Origin: Hondaea fermentalgiana | Taxonomy: Eukaryota; Sar; Bigyra; Thraustochytrida; Thraustochytriidae | Direction: 5' to 3' | Length of the DNA: 64,000 nucleotides | Assembly: GCA_014084085.1 (NCBI GenBank) | Contig: NPFB01000061.1 | Coordinates: 1 to 64,000, forward strand | Shown: positions 36,264-46,048 of the stretch, piece by piece | How positions within the stretch are numbered: position 1 is the first letter of the stretch | Layout of the letters: each line of letters begins with the position of its first letter | Made by a program: the position numbers and the translations under genes | Notes under the pieces: model-generated | The model's database searches: none | Seen by the model: only the letters and a program-made list of their open reading frames with translations | Told to the model about the DNA's origin: nothing

Positions 36264-37577
36264 TTATAGCCAGTCGCCGTTTTTGATTTTCTCTGGAAGG
36301 TACTTTTGCGTAAGGAACTGGAAACCAAAGGTTGACAGAGCCTGGATTTCGGCTTTCTTTTTTGACTTGAGCATCAGCTTGAGCTCCCTGACCCACCCGG
36401 GGTTCTTTTTGATGAAATCCTCTTGCAGGAGCTGTTCGCCCGTTTTCCTATCATTATCCGTAAGTTCAAGACGGCATTCTGCTGGGATCTTGTATCGATC
36501 GAGGTCAGAAGGCCTCACGCCTAACCACTTGATGTCTGGGCAAGTGAGCGAGTTCGAGTCATATGACATGTTCTTGGAGCCGCTCATGTATACGGAAAGA
36601 ATCTTGAGGCCGTACGGATCGCTGTCCACCAGCGCAAGAACAGGGATGCGTAGCTCGGTGCGCAAGCGTTTGAGAAACATGCGACTGGCCACGTCGGGCT
36701 GTCCGCGCGCCGTGATGATGATGCACTTCATGCGTTGGTAGAATCTGTCCTCGGAAAGGCGCATGAAAGCAGCATCTTTTTCCACGAGAAGAATGAACTC
36801 CGCACTGGAACGAATGTCCGTGACACGATCAATCATGGGGGGAATGCCCTTGCCACCGATGCCGAGGCGCGAGCAGTCAATTTCATCACCATCCTCCTTG
36901 AAATTCAAATTCCCAACAACGACACCTTTTTCGGAGGCCACAACATTGAGACTGGTTCGCGTGCAGCCGAGCATGACAGAGATATCGTCGAGAATCCGGT
37001 CTGTCTGCAACTGCTCAACGAAAAGCTTTACATCGGTGTAAAAGAGGTCACGCTTCGTAATATGGATACCACGCTGCAGGATACTGTGGATGAGCTGGAT
37101 CATGCGCGTAATGATTGTGGTTCGACGTACAGTCTGCGCGTTGGCAAACTTGAGTTCCTTGAACTTATCCGCCTTTAGCACAATACGATCTAGCTCCTTG
37201 ATGTACAACTGGCTGCCCTCGCCACGGCTTGGGATCTTAAAGGTGAACCCCTTGCCATCAATGACGCTTTTGAGCAGGTCAACAACCATTCTTTCAATAC
37301 GAGCAGCGACGTTGTCCTCTGTCATGACCTTGACCTCCATCACGTTCTCGGTCAGGTCGAGATCCTCGAGGCCTACCGCCTCCTTCTCCATGTGCGTGTC
37401 AAGGTCCTTGCGCAGGTCCTGCAACTTGGTCAGCGACCCATCGCCCGCCGTGCGCGCGCGTTTGCCGCCCGAAGAGGCCGATAGCGCTGCGGAAGAGGAA
37501 CGAACGTCCAGACCATCTTCGTCCTCGTTGCTGCTGTCCGCCAGCGCCGCGACGCTGCGCTTGCCAGCGCGCGACAT
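36264..37577 (-). CDS. DNA topoisomerase VI subunit A (SPO11-3/RHL2 type)
   Basis: 437 residues. Topoisomerase VI passes one DNA duplex through another. In plants the A subunit (SPO11-3/RHL2/BIN5) with subunit B supports endoreduplication, whereas true SPO11 makes meiotic breaks. The active-site segment is [13 protein letters not shown] with catalytic Tyr180. The Toprim part has [11 protein letters not shown] and [12 protein letters not shown] (DxD metal site). [40 protein letters not shown] and KAEIQALS match the plant topo VI A sequence far better than meiotic SPO11. The first 65 residues are acidic and variable. The start is the first ATG. No subunit B is in this window. It is divergent from the TBC gene. 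Confidence 0.95.
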   Translation of the reverse strand: MSRAGKRSVAALADSSNEDEDGLDVRSSSAALSASSGGKRARTAGDGSLTKLQDLRKDLDTHMEKEAVGLEDLDLTENVMEVKVMTEDNVAARIERMVVDLLKSVIDGKGFTFKIPSRGEGSQLYIKELDRIVLKADKFKELKFANAQTVRRTTIITRMIQLIHSILQRGIHITKRDLFYTDVKLFVEQLQTDRILDDISVMLGCTRTSLNVVASEKGVVVGNLNFKEDGDEIDCSRLGIGGKGIPPMIDRVTDIRSSAEFILLVEKDAAFMRLSEDRFYQRMKCIIITARGQPDVASRMFLKRLRTELRIPVLALVDSDPYGLKILSVYMSGSKNMSYDSNSLTCPDIKWLGVRPSDLDRYKIPAECRLELTDNDRKTGEQLLQEDFIKKNPGWVRELKLMLKSKKKAEIQALSTFGFQFLTQKYLPEKIKNGDWL

Positions 37578-38149
37578 GGTCTCGTTCGCACTGCACTGGC
37601 CTCTTCGAACTGTCTCGTCGTTAGGAATTTGACATGTTGAAAAAGACGGTCACTGTGAGCGTGCAGAGATGCTTGCAATGAGAGCGCGCAAGCACGAGCT
37701 CGAGGCGCCATAAATCAGATTCATGCAACGATAGATCGATCGCACCTGTTGCGTATGCAGAGGCAACTCGCGTCGAAGTTAGGATGAGAGTGAAAGGCTG
37801 TCGCGTTGGCTGGCTGGAAAGCACACCGCTCTCATTTGATCATCAAAACTCCAAGGGATGAATGATCGAGCTTCGAAGCGCTCTCATTTCGCGCAAGAAG
37901 TCCAAGTCGTGATGGTTGCTGGTCGATGGCTTGATCCTTGAGGCGAGCCCGAGCAAAGCATGAGAAAAGAAATGAAGATGCAGACGCTGACAATCGTCGA
38001 TCGGTTCGTGTACTATTCGTCTGGGACGCAGCCAGTATCTGCTGAAGGCTTCCTTGACGAGGCCGACTATTTATCATTCAGGTTTGTGGACCCAGAACGA
38101 GAAGAGGGTGCCTGCGCGGCGAGGGGCTGGCTGGACCAGAGGCGTGATC
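37578..38149. promoter_or_regulatory. Divergent intergenic region, topo VI A and TBC genes
   Basis: About 570 bp between head-to-head ATG codons. Open frames through it are short and have no domain. No core promoter element is named. Confidence 0.4.
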
Positions 38150-40651
38150 ATGGACGAAGAGGAGGAGGACGAGGACTTTCTCCAGCTGCTGGAGGAGGTC
38201 GGCCTACCGAAAGATGCCTTTGGTGGGAAACGCGACGAGAGAGCCGACGACCTCATCGCGGACGACGACCCCGTCCTCGACTTTCTCAAAGAGACAGAGG
38301 ACACTGACGACGTCGAGAATGCAGGACGAGACGGGCGTCACGGGACTGTCAAGGTCGAGGCTGAAGAGGACGAAGAGGAGGGTCTTGTAAGCCCCAAAAC
38401 TTCGGAGATCGAAGCTGCCGCGGAGACGGGATCTCGAAGAAATCACAAGGATCCATCTGGCAGCAAAATATACCAAGGCCAGCATGACAATGCTGCCAAA
38501 GACGACGATAACGACGACGACGATGACTTCCTTGACTGGCTCGTCGACGACAAAGGTCGCAGCCCGCAGGGCAAGCATCACCTTGACGCGCACCGCCTTG
38601 TTCACGAAGCTGAAGCAAGTCATGGGGGAGATCCCGAAGAGGAATCAGATCTTCTTGCACGACTCAAGGACGCACTCGAAAGAGAAGATTCTGGCGAGAA
38701 TGCGCAGCAAATTCTGCATCTGTGCAAACGTCTTGGGCGCATTCCCGCCAAATATCGTGCCGAAATTTGGTGCAAACTTCTCCATACAAGTGAAGACGTC
38801 CATGCGTCTTCGCGTCAGCATGGGCGGGGCCAGCAACCCTCCCGCGAGGACGAGGAAAGTGTCCTTAAGGCAATGGCAGAAAGTGCAGTCCTGAGACATG
38901 CTAATCTTGCAGAAGAACAACGCAAACTCGGCGATTGCGAGAACCCGAGCGAAGTTCTGCGCGAAGCCGACGATCTCTTTGTCGAGGTACAAATGCATAC
39001 GCGCGTCGTGGTGCGTGCCTTTGATGTTGAGATATCTCTTTGCGACCCCGGCATCGCAGACGTCGTTCATGTGCTTGCCTCGCCCGCTCTGAAACTTTCC
39101 CCCTTCGAGGTCGCTCCCCTCATGCAAGAGCTGCGTCGCAAGCGCGTGCTTCTCCTGCAATTTCCAGACGATGACACAGTCGTGCCAAGCATTTTGCAAA
39201 AACGTGCAAAGCTTCTCGAGCTTGTCCTTCGTCTACACGCTCCGGATCTTGCCGAGCGAGTTTTCAGCTTCGGTCCGCCTCAAGTGGTAATCCCCTGGCG
39301 CTGGTGGCGATGCGCTTTTGCTGGCGAAGTCGTTACGACCTCGCTGCTGACGATTTGGGATCTCTTGATTGTTGACGCCTGTCCAGAGACGAACGGGGAT
39401 CATGGTCCGTCGCACGCCTCGCCACTCACGGGGGTCTGGGAAGGTTGCGATCCGCGCGGCCCTCTCGCAGTCTACATGATGATTGCTCTTCTCGTCAAGT
39501 GCAAAGATGCACTCATGTCTAATGAAGACACGAAAATTATCGAATGCCAAGCGACTGACAATCCGAATCGAGCAAAAGCAACCGAGGACTCGCCTCAGCA
39601 CTTTCTTGCAGTTCTACGCGCTGCCGTCGCGCGCATTCCCGCAGGCGAAGCAATGCAGCTTTGTGATGAGGCCAAAATATTGCGTGCCTCCACACCGCTC
39701 GACGTCATCGAGGAGGCTTTTCAGGATCACGCAGTGTCTCAAACAGAGCCGCCCCCCGAGAACGTCTTTAACTCAGAGCCGCGCTCGACGTCTTCTTTGC
39801 AGACGGGCATGCGTAACACACTTCAAGATGGAATGGCGTCCATGTTGGGCGGTTGGCTTCGATCCACTGAAAATTCCAAGTCTGTGCCGAATGTCACGCG
39901 TATGGGTTCGTCTGCTTCTTCTTCTTCTTCTTCTTCTGGGTCCCGATCCTGGTCCAATGCGATGAAGCTCACGCTTGGACTTGGCGGTCTCTCTGCTGAG
40001 ACATTGGAACGTGAAAAGACGCTTCGTGACGAGCACACGAAAACGCAAACGTCACTTGCGGAAAAACACTTCCAAGTGGTCGATGCCGACGCGCCAAAAC
40101 CGTTTGATCAAGAGCTTGTCAAACCGCAACGCGCATCAGAAAACGCAGCCGCTGCTGAAACAACAGCCAAAGATCTCACCAACCTGTTACCCTCAAACGC
40201 TGCGCAGGCTAAACATGAACTTAGCGGGCTCACAAAAGGCGCACTGCTGACACTTAGCATTCTCAGACCCCTCGATACGAGCGAGTGGACGCTCTTGCCA
40301 ATACAAATGGAGACAAACTCTGGCTTTCTCATCCTCGCGCACTACCGTCTTGTTTTTCTAGAGGCGTCGGATGGCAAATCCCTTCCAATGCCCCAAGATC
40401 TAGCGTCTCAGAGTCAGCTCGCTCTGCTTGGGGATTATGAATCTTGTACTCTCACAGTCCTGGATGCCTTTCATGTGTCGGAGCTTTCACATCTCATCAT
40501 CGGAGGGACGACTTCGAAAGACTTGCGAGATATCATGGTGCGCTTTCATCATCCAGAGCTTCGATTCATCAGAACTTTTCAAGTCTTCAACACTCGAGCA
40601 ACTTCTCTTGGGGACCAGCTGCACACCATGATTCAAGAGCTCTTTCTGTGA
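38150..40651 (+). CDS. TBC1D23-like protein with C-terminal PH/GRAM-like domain
   Basis: 833 residues from the ATG giving MDEEEEDEDFLQLL. An acidic disordered N-terminus (1-160) is followed by a divergent TBC domain (about 164-460). Its visible landmarks are LGRIPAKYRAEIWCKLL, LVLRLHAPDLAERVF, PWRWWRCAFAG and GPLAVYMMIALLVKCKDALM. The spacing resembles TBC1D23, a Golgi tether whose TBC domain is catalytically dead, and I likewise see no IxxDxxR arginine finger. A serine-rich linker (poly-Ser at 39921-39938) precedes a C-terminal beta-rich domain (about 697-833) with GFLILAHYRLVFLEAS and LRFIRTFQVFN. That domain looks like a PH/GRAM fold. Rhodanese homology was not found. A role in endosome-to-Golgi traffic is inferred. 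Confidence 0.65.
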   Translation: MDEEEEDEDFLQLLEEVGLPKDAFGGKRDERADDLIADDDPVLDFLKETEDTDDVENAGRDGRHGTVKVEAEEDEEEGLVSPKTSEIEAAAETGSRRNHKDPSGSKIYQGQHDNAAKDDDNDDDDDFLDWLVDDKGRSPQGKHHLDAHRLVHEAEASHGGDPEEESDLLARLKDALEREDSGENAQQILHLCKRLGRIPAKYRAEIWCKLLHTSEDVHASSRQHGRGQQPSREDEESVLKAMAESAVLRHANLAEEQRKLGDCENPSEVLREADDLFVEVQMHTRVVVRAFDVEISLCDPGIADVVHVLASPALKLSPFEVAPLMQELRRKRVLLLQFPDDDTVVPSILQKRAKLLELVLRLHAPDLAERVFSFGPPQVVIPWRWWRCAFAGEVVTTSLLTIWDLLIVDACPETNGDHGPSHASPLTGVWEGCDPRGPLAVYMMIALLVKCKDALMSNEDTKIIECQATDNPNRAKATEDSPQHFLAVLRAAVARIPAGEAMQLCDEAKILRASTPLDVIEEAFQDHAVSQTEPPPENVFNSEPRSTSSLQTGMRNTLQDGMASMLGGWLRSTENSKSVPNVTRMGSSASSSSSSSGSRSWSNAMKLTLGLGGLSAETLEREKTLRDEHTKTQTSLAEKHFQVVDADAPKPFDQELVKPQRASENAAAAETTAKDLTNLLPSNAAQAKHELSGLTKGALLTLSILRPLDTSEWTLLPIQMETNSGFLILAHYRLVFLEASDGKSLPMPQDLASQSQLALLGDYESCTLTVLDAFHVSELSHLIIGGTTSKDLRDIMVRFHHPELRFIRTFQVFNTRATSLGDQLHTMIQELFL

Positions 40652-40806
40652 CACAAGTAAAAGTAAATTTGTTCCAACTTCGAAAGCTTGCGCATTAACG
40701 AGGAGATGCAAAGGCATAGCAACGTCCGCTTTCATGTGTAGTACGTAACATCAAATATACTTCATCACTGCAAATGGGGAACGCCAAGGCCTTGGGTAAG
40801 ATTTAG

Positions 40807-41109
40807 TTACCTCAAAGCTTCAGAAGTGCCCCCCTCGCTTCGGTAAAATTTATAGTCGAACGGACCTTGTCCATCGCTTTTCTGAAAAAGGTCTTCTCTC
40901 ATCCTCTCGAAATGTTCGTCAAATTCAATCGTGCAAATAGTAAGGCCTTTGGACCATACCGCCTGATCAGGCTGCGTTCGGCCTTTGGTACATTTTTCGG
41001 GATCGATAATCTGGATTCTTGTATCTTCATAAAATTCGTCGAGGACACGCTGTTCGAAAGCATCTCTTGACCCATTAAGCGAGAACCTGATACCTTCGAC
41101 CTTTCCATC
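40807..41109 (-). CDS. Possible terminal exon of an unrecognised gene, or gene fragment
   Basis: An open frame of 100 codons plus stop without an initiating ATG. It starts directly after a splice-acceptor-like TTTCAATAG and reads DGKVEGIRFSLNGSRDAF, LDEFYEDTRIQIIDPEK and ICTIEFDEHFERMREDLF. The composition is that of a folded protein, not a shadow frame. A possible 5' exon lies just above: a GATAAAG/GTATAA donor about 50 bp away would give a typical short intron. The exon upstream of that soon meets a stop. I recognise no family. It may be the 3' end of a spliced gene or a degenerate relic. Confidence 0.35.
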   Translation of the reverse strand, partial: DGKVEGIRFSLNGSRDAFEQRVLDEFYEDTRIQIIDPEKCTKGRTQPDQAVWSKGLTICTIEFDEHFERMREDLFQKSDGQGPFDYKFYRSEGGTSEALR

Positions 41110-41269
41110 CTATTGAAACAAGCACGTGTATCTGACAGAAAAGTTTCAAGCGTTATACCTTTATCTTCGAAGACCTGCCCCTCGATGAGTTGTCGATCCC
41201 GATGAAATGGAATGGAAAGACTTGTCAACCTGGCTGCTCGCTAAAGCATTGGAATTTCACTTTCAGTAA

Positions 41270-41817
41270 TACACTGGCGTGGTGGATGGAGTGACTGAAG
41301 AGCATATACAGGCATGTGTTGCCGATACGGACGCGTTTCTGGAGGCAATGGGTGCCGCCATGGGCAACCGCGCGCTCCCGTGAGTGAAAGAGAATTGTCC
41401 GGGGATGAAGGCAATGATCCTCAACGCAAAACCCCGACAACGGGGACAGGCGCGGTCGCAAGGGGGGCTGTCGCTGCCCGTGCGAGCCGTAATTGTAACT
41501 TGTCTGGTTCTGCGAGCAGTATTAGTAACTCTGGAAAACGGCCTTGATCCCGAAATCTATGACTGAATCACTTGGTAATGAAGGCTAAGACAAGATTCGC
41601 GCTTACAGTCTCAATCTCGATCGCTTGAACAAGATTTGATGAGCGATTAGTTAAAATAGGCCAAATCTGAGACCAGCCCGAGGGATATTCAGATAGTATG
41701 GGTCCAAAAAAGAATGATGACGTATATTCGATTTCAGACGATGGAGACCCAGAACTCTCAGTCGAGTCTCTGCCAAACAATCTTAATCCCGATCACTATT
41801 CCGATAACGATAAATAA
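41270..41817 (+). pseudogene. Degenerate coding remnant with frame changes and stops
   Basis: Three protein-like pieces follow each other on the plus strand. The first (41270-41383) reads GVVDGVTEEHIQACVADTDA before a stop. The second, in a neighbouring frame, reads PVSERELSGDEGNDPQRKTP up to a stop at 41547. A stop-broken piece continues to about 41640. A last acidic piece (ATG at 41698, stop 41817) reads DDVYSISDDGDPELSVESLP. The pattern fits a decayed gene, possibly of a mobile element, but no transposase motif or terminal repeat was found. Confidence 0.3.
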
Positions 41818-41937
41818 GAGCCACATGCAATACGCATTTAACATTCTCTCTAATTGTTCAGATTTGTTCTCCCTCTTGCAATATTCTTGAGATGTGCCGG
41901 TGGGTTGATAGCCTTCCGAAAAGTTCAGGCGTTCCGG

Positions 41938-44319
41938 CTACCTTGAGATTTGCAGCGTTGCATCAATGAGTGCGGAGATGTGTTGTTCGGGAATTCCAGG
42001 AGGCGCGTGCAGAAGCGCCAGTGTTGTTTGCAGCAACCCGAGAGAAGAGGCAAAATGCCCTTGCTGTTGTGCGAGGTAGCGAAGAAGATTTTCGAGGTCC
42101 TTATGCTTCTTCTCTGGGCAAAGCACTGCGAGTCGGCAGAGCGCGTGCGCGCATATTTGCTGCACTTTAACTGAAGCATCAAAAAAAGCACTTCGCACAA
42201 GTCTGTGTGCAATATTGCCGATCGGTCCAGAGATGAAATTTGCAAAGGCTGGCCGCGATGTGACGTCAAGATCTTCGAGCCCATTTAAATCGTTCATGTC
42301 GTCATCGTTCTTGTGATGCGAAGGCATGTCCGAGATTTCAAGTTTCGCAAAGAGAGCCATGTGCTCATTAAGAAAGCCAAAGAGCGCGGCATATGATCCT
42401 GCAACTGCTGGACGGTCGAGAAGTGCCAGGAGATCCCGAAGCACTGCATGGGTTACGGGGCCATCTGCTCGTTCGAGACATGAGCGCCAGACTCCAAAGA
42501 GAGAATTGATTCCCATGCCTTCTGGATTGTTAGAATATCGCGAGTATGCGAGGTCCAAAAGAAGCCAGGCCAGGCCAGGATCATAATGTACACGAGCCTC
42601 GAGGGCTTGAAGGACCTCGCCGATGGCGTCCTTGGTAAAGCCGGTCGTAAGGGCCTTGATTTGGCGGCCCGAGCTCCCGCCTGCTTCGCTGCGTCTTACC
42701 TTGTCGTTTGCAAGCCAAATCATGGCCTTGGTCGCTTCAAGCTGCAAGGCCACACTCGATGTGGTTCGGCAAAGCGCAATCAGATGCGGCCAGAGAACTT
42801 GCAGACTGATTGTCTCCAGCATCGAGGGTCCAAACGCGGCGACGTGAATGACACGCGAGCGCGCAAGGGCACAAAGCGCTTTACATGCACAGAATCGCGC
42901 CGCCTGAGAAGGACGGTTGACAAAAGTATCGAGGAGCTCGCGTACGACACAATCGAGAACTGCCTCCTCCGATGCCGTGGCCGGATAGGCAGGCAGTGAA
43001 AGCGTATTGCAGTATCGCCATGGGCACCTCGCAAGCGCCGAGATTGCAGCCAAGCGAACACGCCGCGGGCCTCGATCGCGAGCAAGAAGGGCCAAGGAGA
43101 CGTAAAATGTCTGTGTCATGCCATCAGCGACTTTTCCCGAGGAGGCGATAATACCACAGAGCTCAGCCCAACGGACTCGGCACGATGCCGAATGAAGGCA
43201 TACCAGCTCCGTGGCTGATGGCTGTCTGCAATGGGGAATATGAGCAAACAGTCTTGCTGCGACTGCAACCGGGTCGAGGCGCGCCCTGTGTGCGAGAAAG
43301 GCGCAAGCGATTGCACCATTCTGCTCGTCTCCGGAAGCTAACACACCTACGGCGGCGTCAAGGTCTGCATGGCCTGACGGTAGCGCGCGGAGTACGGCAA
43401 AGGTTGCTGAAGCAAGGGATTGCGAGCCGGACTTCATGGGGAGAGTTGGGTTTCCTTCTCGATCCGACCCACTTGATCCGGTCGACCTCGTCGAGCTTCT
43501 TCGTCTTTTGCTAATCAAAAAAGAGCGTCGTTTTTGCGGCTCGGACCCGTCCGGAAACGCAGCGAGAGTATCCTGTTCCTCGTCTCCAGGCCCAGCGCCA
43601 ATGCTTGCAAAGTCCACGTCGGGGCTACGTCCCGAGTTGCTTGTGCCTCCAAGAGAACTCGAATTGCCCGAGGAGCCATCTGCATTGAGATCGGCGTTCG
43701 AGGAGCTACTTCCGCGTCCGAGAAGCTTGTTAAATCTCCTCGAAGAAGAAGAAGAAGAAGAGGAAGAAGAAGATTGTGATGCGGATAGTTCTTGACTTGG
43801 GTGTGTGAGTGCTTTATTTACAGCGGCTGCGACGATGGGTCCTCGTAAAGCACTTGACGCATTGACTGTCGCGTGAGCCGATCCAGCAACAATGCGCGCT
43901 TTAGCCTTTGCAAGACGCGCAAAGAGCCGTAGGGCCGCAGCACGACGCCACTCGGGGCTGTTAAGGCCGAGCTCTTGATTGACCAGCGCGTGCTCGAGTG
44001 TTTTCACGATCTCCAAGGCGTTGCTTTTCTCTGTGGTTTCCTTGTCGTCAACGACGCTTGGCTGCGGCAATGCCTCAACGCCGATACCAAGAAGTAGAAA
44101 AACAAAGCGTGCCAGATTTCTATCCTGTTGCGTATCGCCAAGAGCCGGGAGAACCTTGGTCGCCAGCGGCTCGAGGAGTGTCGACGGGGGCGCGGTCTGA
44201 TGAAGAGCATGAATCTGGGCCACGATTTCCCTGAGTTTGCGGACCAGAGCACGCGCAGACGCTGCGCGGCCGTCGAAGCGCGAGCATCGCTCCTCCGCCT
44301 CCGCAAATGCGTGCTGCAT
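41938..44319 (-). CDS. ARM/HEAT-repeat (adaptin-like solenoid) protein
   Basis: 793 residues, starting at an ATG (MQHAFAEAEERCSRFDGRA). Most of the chain is amphipathic helical pairs typical of ARM/HEAT solenoids, for example VRLAAISALARCPWRYCNTL, RFCACKALCALARSRVIHV, LQLEATKAMIWLANDKVRR and VKVQQICAHALCRLAVLCPE. A disordered insert rich in Ser, Asn and Gly (about 178-300) interrupts it. The first helices (SPEWRRAAALRLFARLAKAK) are followed by a later TELVCLHSASCRVRWAELCG. A vesicle-coat large subunit (adaptin or TSET/TPLATE-complex type) is a reasonable hypothesis from the solenoid and length, but I cannot confirm a family. It is divergent from the membrin SNARE gene. Confidence 0.7.
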   Translation of the reverse strand: MQHAFAEAEERCSRFDGRAASARALVRKLREIVAQIHALHQTAPPSTLLEPLATKVLPALGDTQQDRNLARFVFLLLGIGVEALPQPSVVDDKETTEKSNALEIVKTLEHALVNQELGLNSPEWRRAAALRLFARLAKAKARIVAGSAHATVNASSALRGPIVAAAVNKALTHPSQELSASQSSSSSSSSSSSRRFNKLLGRGSSSSNADLNADGSSGNSSSLGGTSNSGRSPDVDFASIGAGPGDEEQDTLAAFPDGSEPQKRRSFLISKRRRSSTRSTGSSGSDREGNPTLPMKSGSQSLASATFAVLRALPSGHADLDAAVGVLASGDEQNGAIACAFLAHRARLDPVAVAARLFAHIPHCRQPSATELVCLHSASCRVRWAELCGIIASSGKVADGMTQTFYVSLALLARDRGPRRVRLAAISALARCPWRYCNTLSLPAYPATASEEAVLDCVVRELLDTFVNRPSQAARFCACKALCALARSRVIHVAAFGPSMLETISLQVLWPHLIALCRTTSSVALQLEATKAMIWLANDKVRRSEAGGSSGRQIKALTTGFTKDAIGEVLQALEARVHYDPGLAWLLLDLAYSRYSNNPEGMGINSLFGVWRSCLERADGPVTHAVLRDLLALLDRPAVAGSYAALFGFLNEHMALFAKLEISDMPSHHKNDDDMNDLNGLEDLDVTSRPAFANFISGPIGNIAHRLVRSAFFDASVKVQQICAHALCRLAVLCPEKKHKDLENLLRYLAQQQGHFASSLGLLQTTLALLHAPPGIPEQHISALIDATLQISR

Positions 44320-44879
44320 CGAGATCTCTCCGCGTGAAGGCGTGCGCCGTGCAAGTCAACCGCGCCGTGCTCAGTCCATTCGTATCTTGGCAAACCAAGT
44401 CATCATCGAACTTCGTCGGCCTTGCTAAAAGCGGTTTGGCTGGAATGGAGTAGAGGCATGGAACCCGCGTTGGTCTCCTCGTCGTCGCTGTCTCTGGATT
44501 CGCACGCGCATGCGAACCCATGTTGCATGAAGCAAAGTCCGCATGATACTGCATTCTTTTGCCGAGATGTGAACGCGTGTGATTCGCACGTTGTGGGCTC
44601 TGTTAGGCCGTCGCTTCACCGCGGTGCGGCAGCATGGTGGTGACAGCGTGGGACCACCTCATCGACCGTCGCAACGTCGCGTTGGAGACAGCAGACCTCG
44701 AACGGCGGCGCTTCGCAAAGGCGTCCGGAGGCGCGGACTCGGACGCGGGGCGAGGCTAGAGCAGTGCAGTGCGGCGCAGTGCAGTGCAGCGCAGCGCAGC
44801 GGAGAGCAGAGCGGAGTAGAGCCAGTCGCGCGCTCGGAAGCGGTGGTCACGTCTCGCAAGGAGGCGAGAAAGCCGCAAG
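44320..44879. promoter_or_regulatory. Divergent intergenic region with GCAGT repeats
   Basis: About 560 bp between head-to-head genes. A short GCAGT/GCAGC array lies at about 44761-44800. No gene is seen. Confidence 0.4.
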
Positions 44880-45575
44880 ATGGCGACCGCACAACTGCGC
44901 GCGCGACCGGCCGCGGCGTCGCTGAGCAGCCTGAACATTGATGCGACGCGGATGCAATTCGAGCTGGAGGCGCTTCTTCATCCCGAGGTCCGCAACGAGG
45001 TGGCGGCGCCCAAGCGAGACGAAGAAAGCTTTGGGGAAATCGAACGCAAACTGCAGGATTTTGTACGTGTGCTGGACCAGATGGGCCACCTTCTCGAGGC
45101 CGAGCGGGATCAGCAGCAGCGCGCCATCATGGGTAAACGTGTCCATACGTATAGGCAGCGACTGAGCGAATTCAACGGGGTGTTGGAAAGCAAAAAACAG
45201 CGCTACGACCGCCTCTCTTACCAGCAGCAGCAGCGAGACCAGCTCTTTGGCAACCGATCCAACGATGCCGACGGCGTTCTCAATCTTATTGGAGACTATC
45301 ACCAGGAGCGGGACTCGCTCAATAATTCGCACAACATTGCTGACCAGACTATCAATGTTGCCTATAGTGTCCTCGACAACCTTCAGCAGCAGCGCAGCAA
45401 GCTCATGGGCGCGCACTCCAAGCTGCAGAATATTGCCCAAGTCCTTGGTCTTTCCGATTCCTTGCTCAATGTGATTGACCGAAGGGAAAAGGGCGACGCG
45501 CTTCTCGTTTATGGTGGCATGGCAGCTACTTGCATCTTCCTTTTCATCGTATGGCGCCTCACTGCAGCTTCATAA
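44880..45575 (+). CDS. Membrin-type Qb-SNARE (GOSR2/Bos1)
   Basis: 231 residues, tail-anchored. Membrin is the Qb-SNARE of ER-to-Golgi fusion. The N-terminal half is helical (FGEIERKLQDFVRVLDQMG). The SNARE motif runs from about DYHQERDSLNNSHNIADQ through VLDNLQQQRSKLMGAHSKL, with Gln in the central layer. The linker IAQVLGLSDSLLNVIDRR followed by YGGMAATCIFLFIVWRL is closer to the membrin pattern (LGLS...IE+R...GGM) than to GOS28. The hydrophobic anchor ends six residues before the C-terminus. The start is the first ATG. It is transcribed divergently from the ARM/HEAT gene and in the same direction as Nup107. Confidence 0.9.
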   Translation: MATAQLRARPAAASLSSLNIDATRMQFELEALLHPEVRNEVAAPKRDEESFGEIERKLQDFVRVLDQMGHLLEAERDQQQRAIMGKRVHTYRQRLSEFNGVLESKKQRYDRLSYQQQQRDQLFGNRSNDADGVLNLIGDYHQERDSLNNSHNIADQTINVAYSVLDNLQQQRSKLMGAHSKLQNIAQVLGLSDSLLNVIDRREKGDALLVYGGMAATCIFLFIVWRLTAAS

Positions 45576-46048
45576 GCCCCTACCAAGAGACAACCGACCT
45601 CCACGCTTTAAAAAGAAATTGCCAATTGCTTTCTAGAACGACAAGCAACAGCCATCGATTCTAAAATGCTTTTGGCTGCTCGGCGCATACATAATCTGTA
45701 ACCAAATCTTCTATTTTCTTGAAGGATAATAGTAACGAATCCGCACAAAGAGGCAATGGACTCTCGGATCGATGCGCTTCCTCGTCCCGCGCCGCATCTC
45801 TTTACATTCCTCGTCTCTGCCCGTCCTCGCTGCTGCACATGATGGAGCTTCTGTCCTCCGTCCGGATGAGACCGACCGATTCCCTGGAATGGCCTGCTCT
45901 GGCTCTCACTCCACCATTGGCGTCTGCTGTTATCTCGTCGTCGTTGGATACCACCGCCTGCCTCCCTCCTCACTCACATCAGCCTGTGCGGCGAGCGAGC
46001 TCGAGAGCAAAACAGCTTTTTGGCGAGCGCGCGAGGCGTGCGGGCACA
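45576..46048. other. Intergenic region between membrin and Nup107
   Basis: About 470 bp on the same transcriptional strand. The Nup107 frame is open upstream to 45719 but starts with TTG and is Ser/Arg-rich, so it is taken as 5' UTR and promoter. Confidence 0.5.

Larger units (their letters stand above)
40652..41937. other. AT-richer island between genes
   Basis: About 1.3 kb, clearly less GC-rich than the surrounding genes. It holds pieces of protein-like sequence on both strands, broken by stops and frame changes (see separate entries). The last 120 bases before the next gene are strongly AT-rich. Confidence 0.5.

Noticed and set aside
36264..37577. Meiotic SPO11 assignment
   Set aside because: The blocks around the active Tyr and Toprim match plant topo VI A (SPO11-3) much better.
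44880..45575. GOS28 (GOSR1) assignment for the SNARE
   Set aside because: The linker LGLSDSLLNVIDRR and the GGM before the anchor fit membrin; GOS28 has a different linker.
45719..46048. Longer Nup107 N-terminus
   Set aside because: Starts with TTG and is Ser/Arg-rich; the ATG at 46049 begins a normal acidic helical start.
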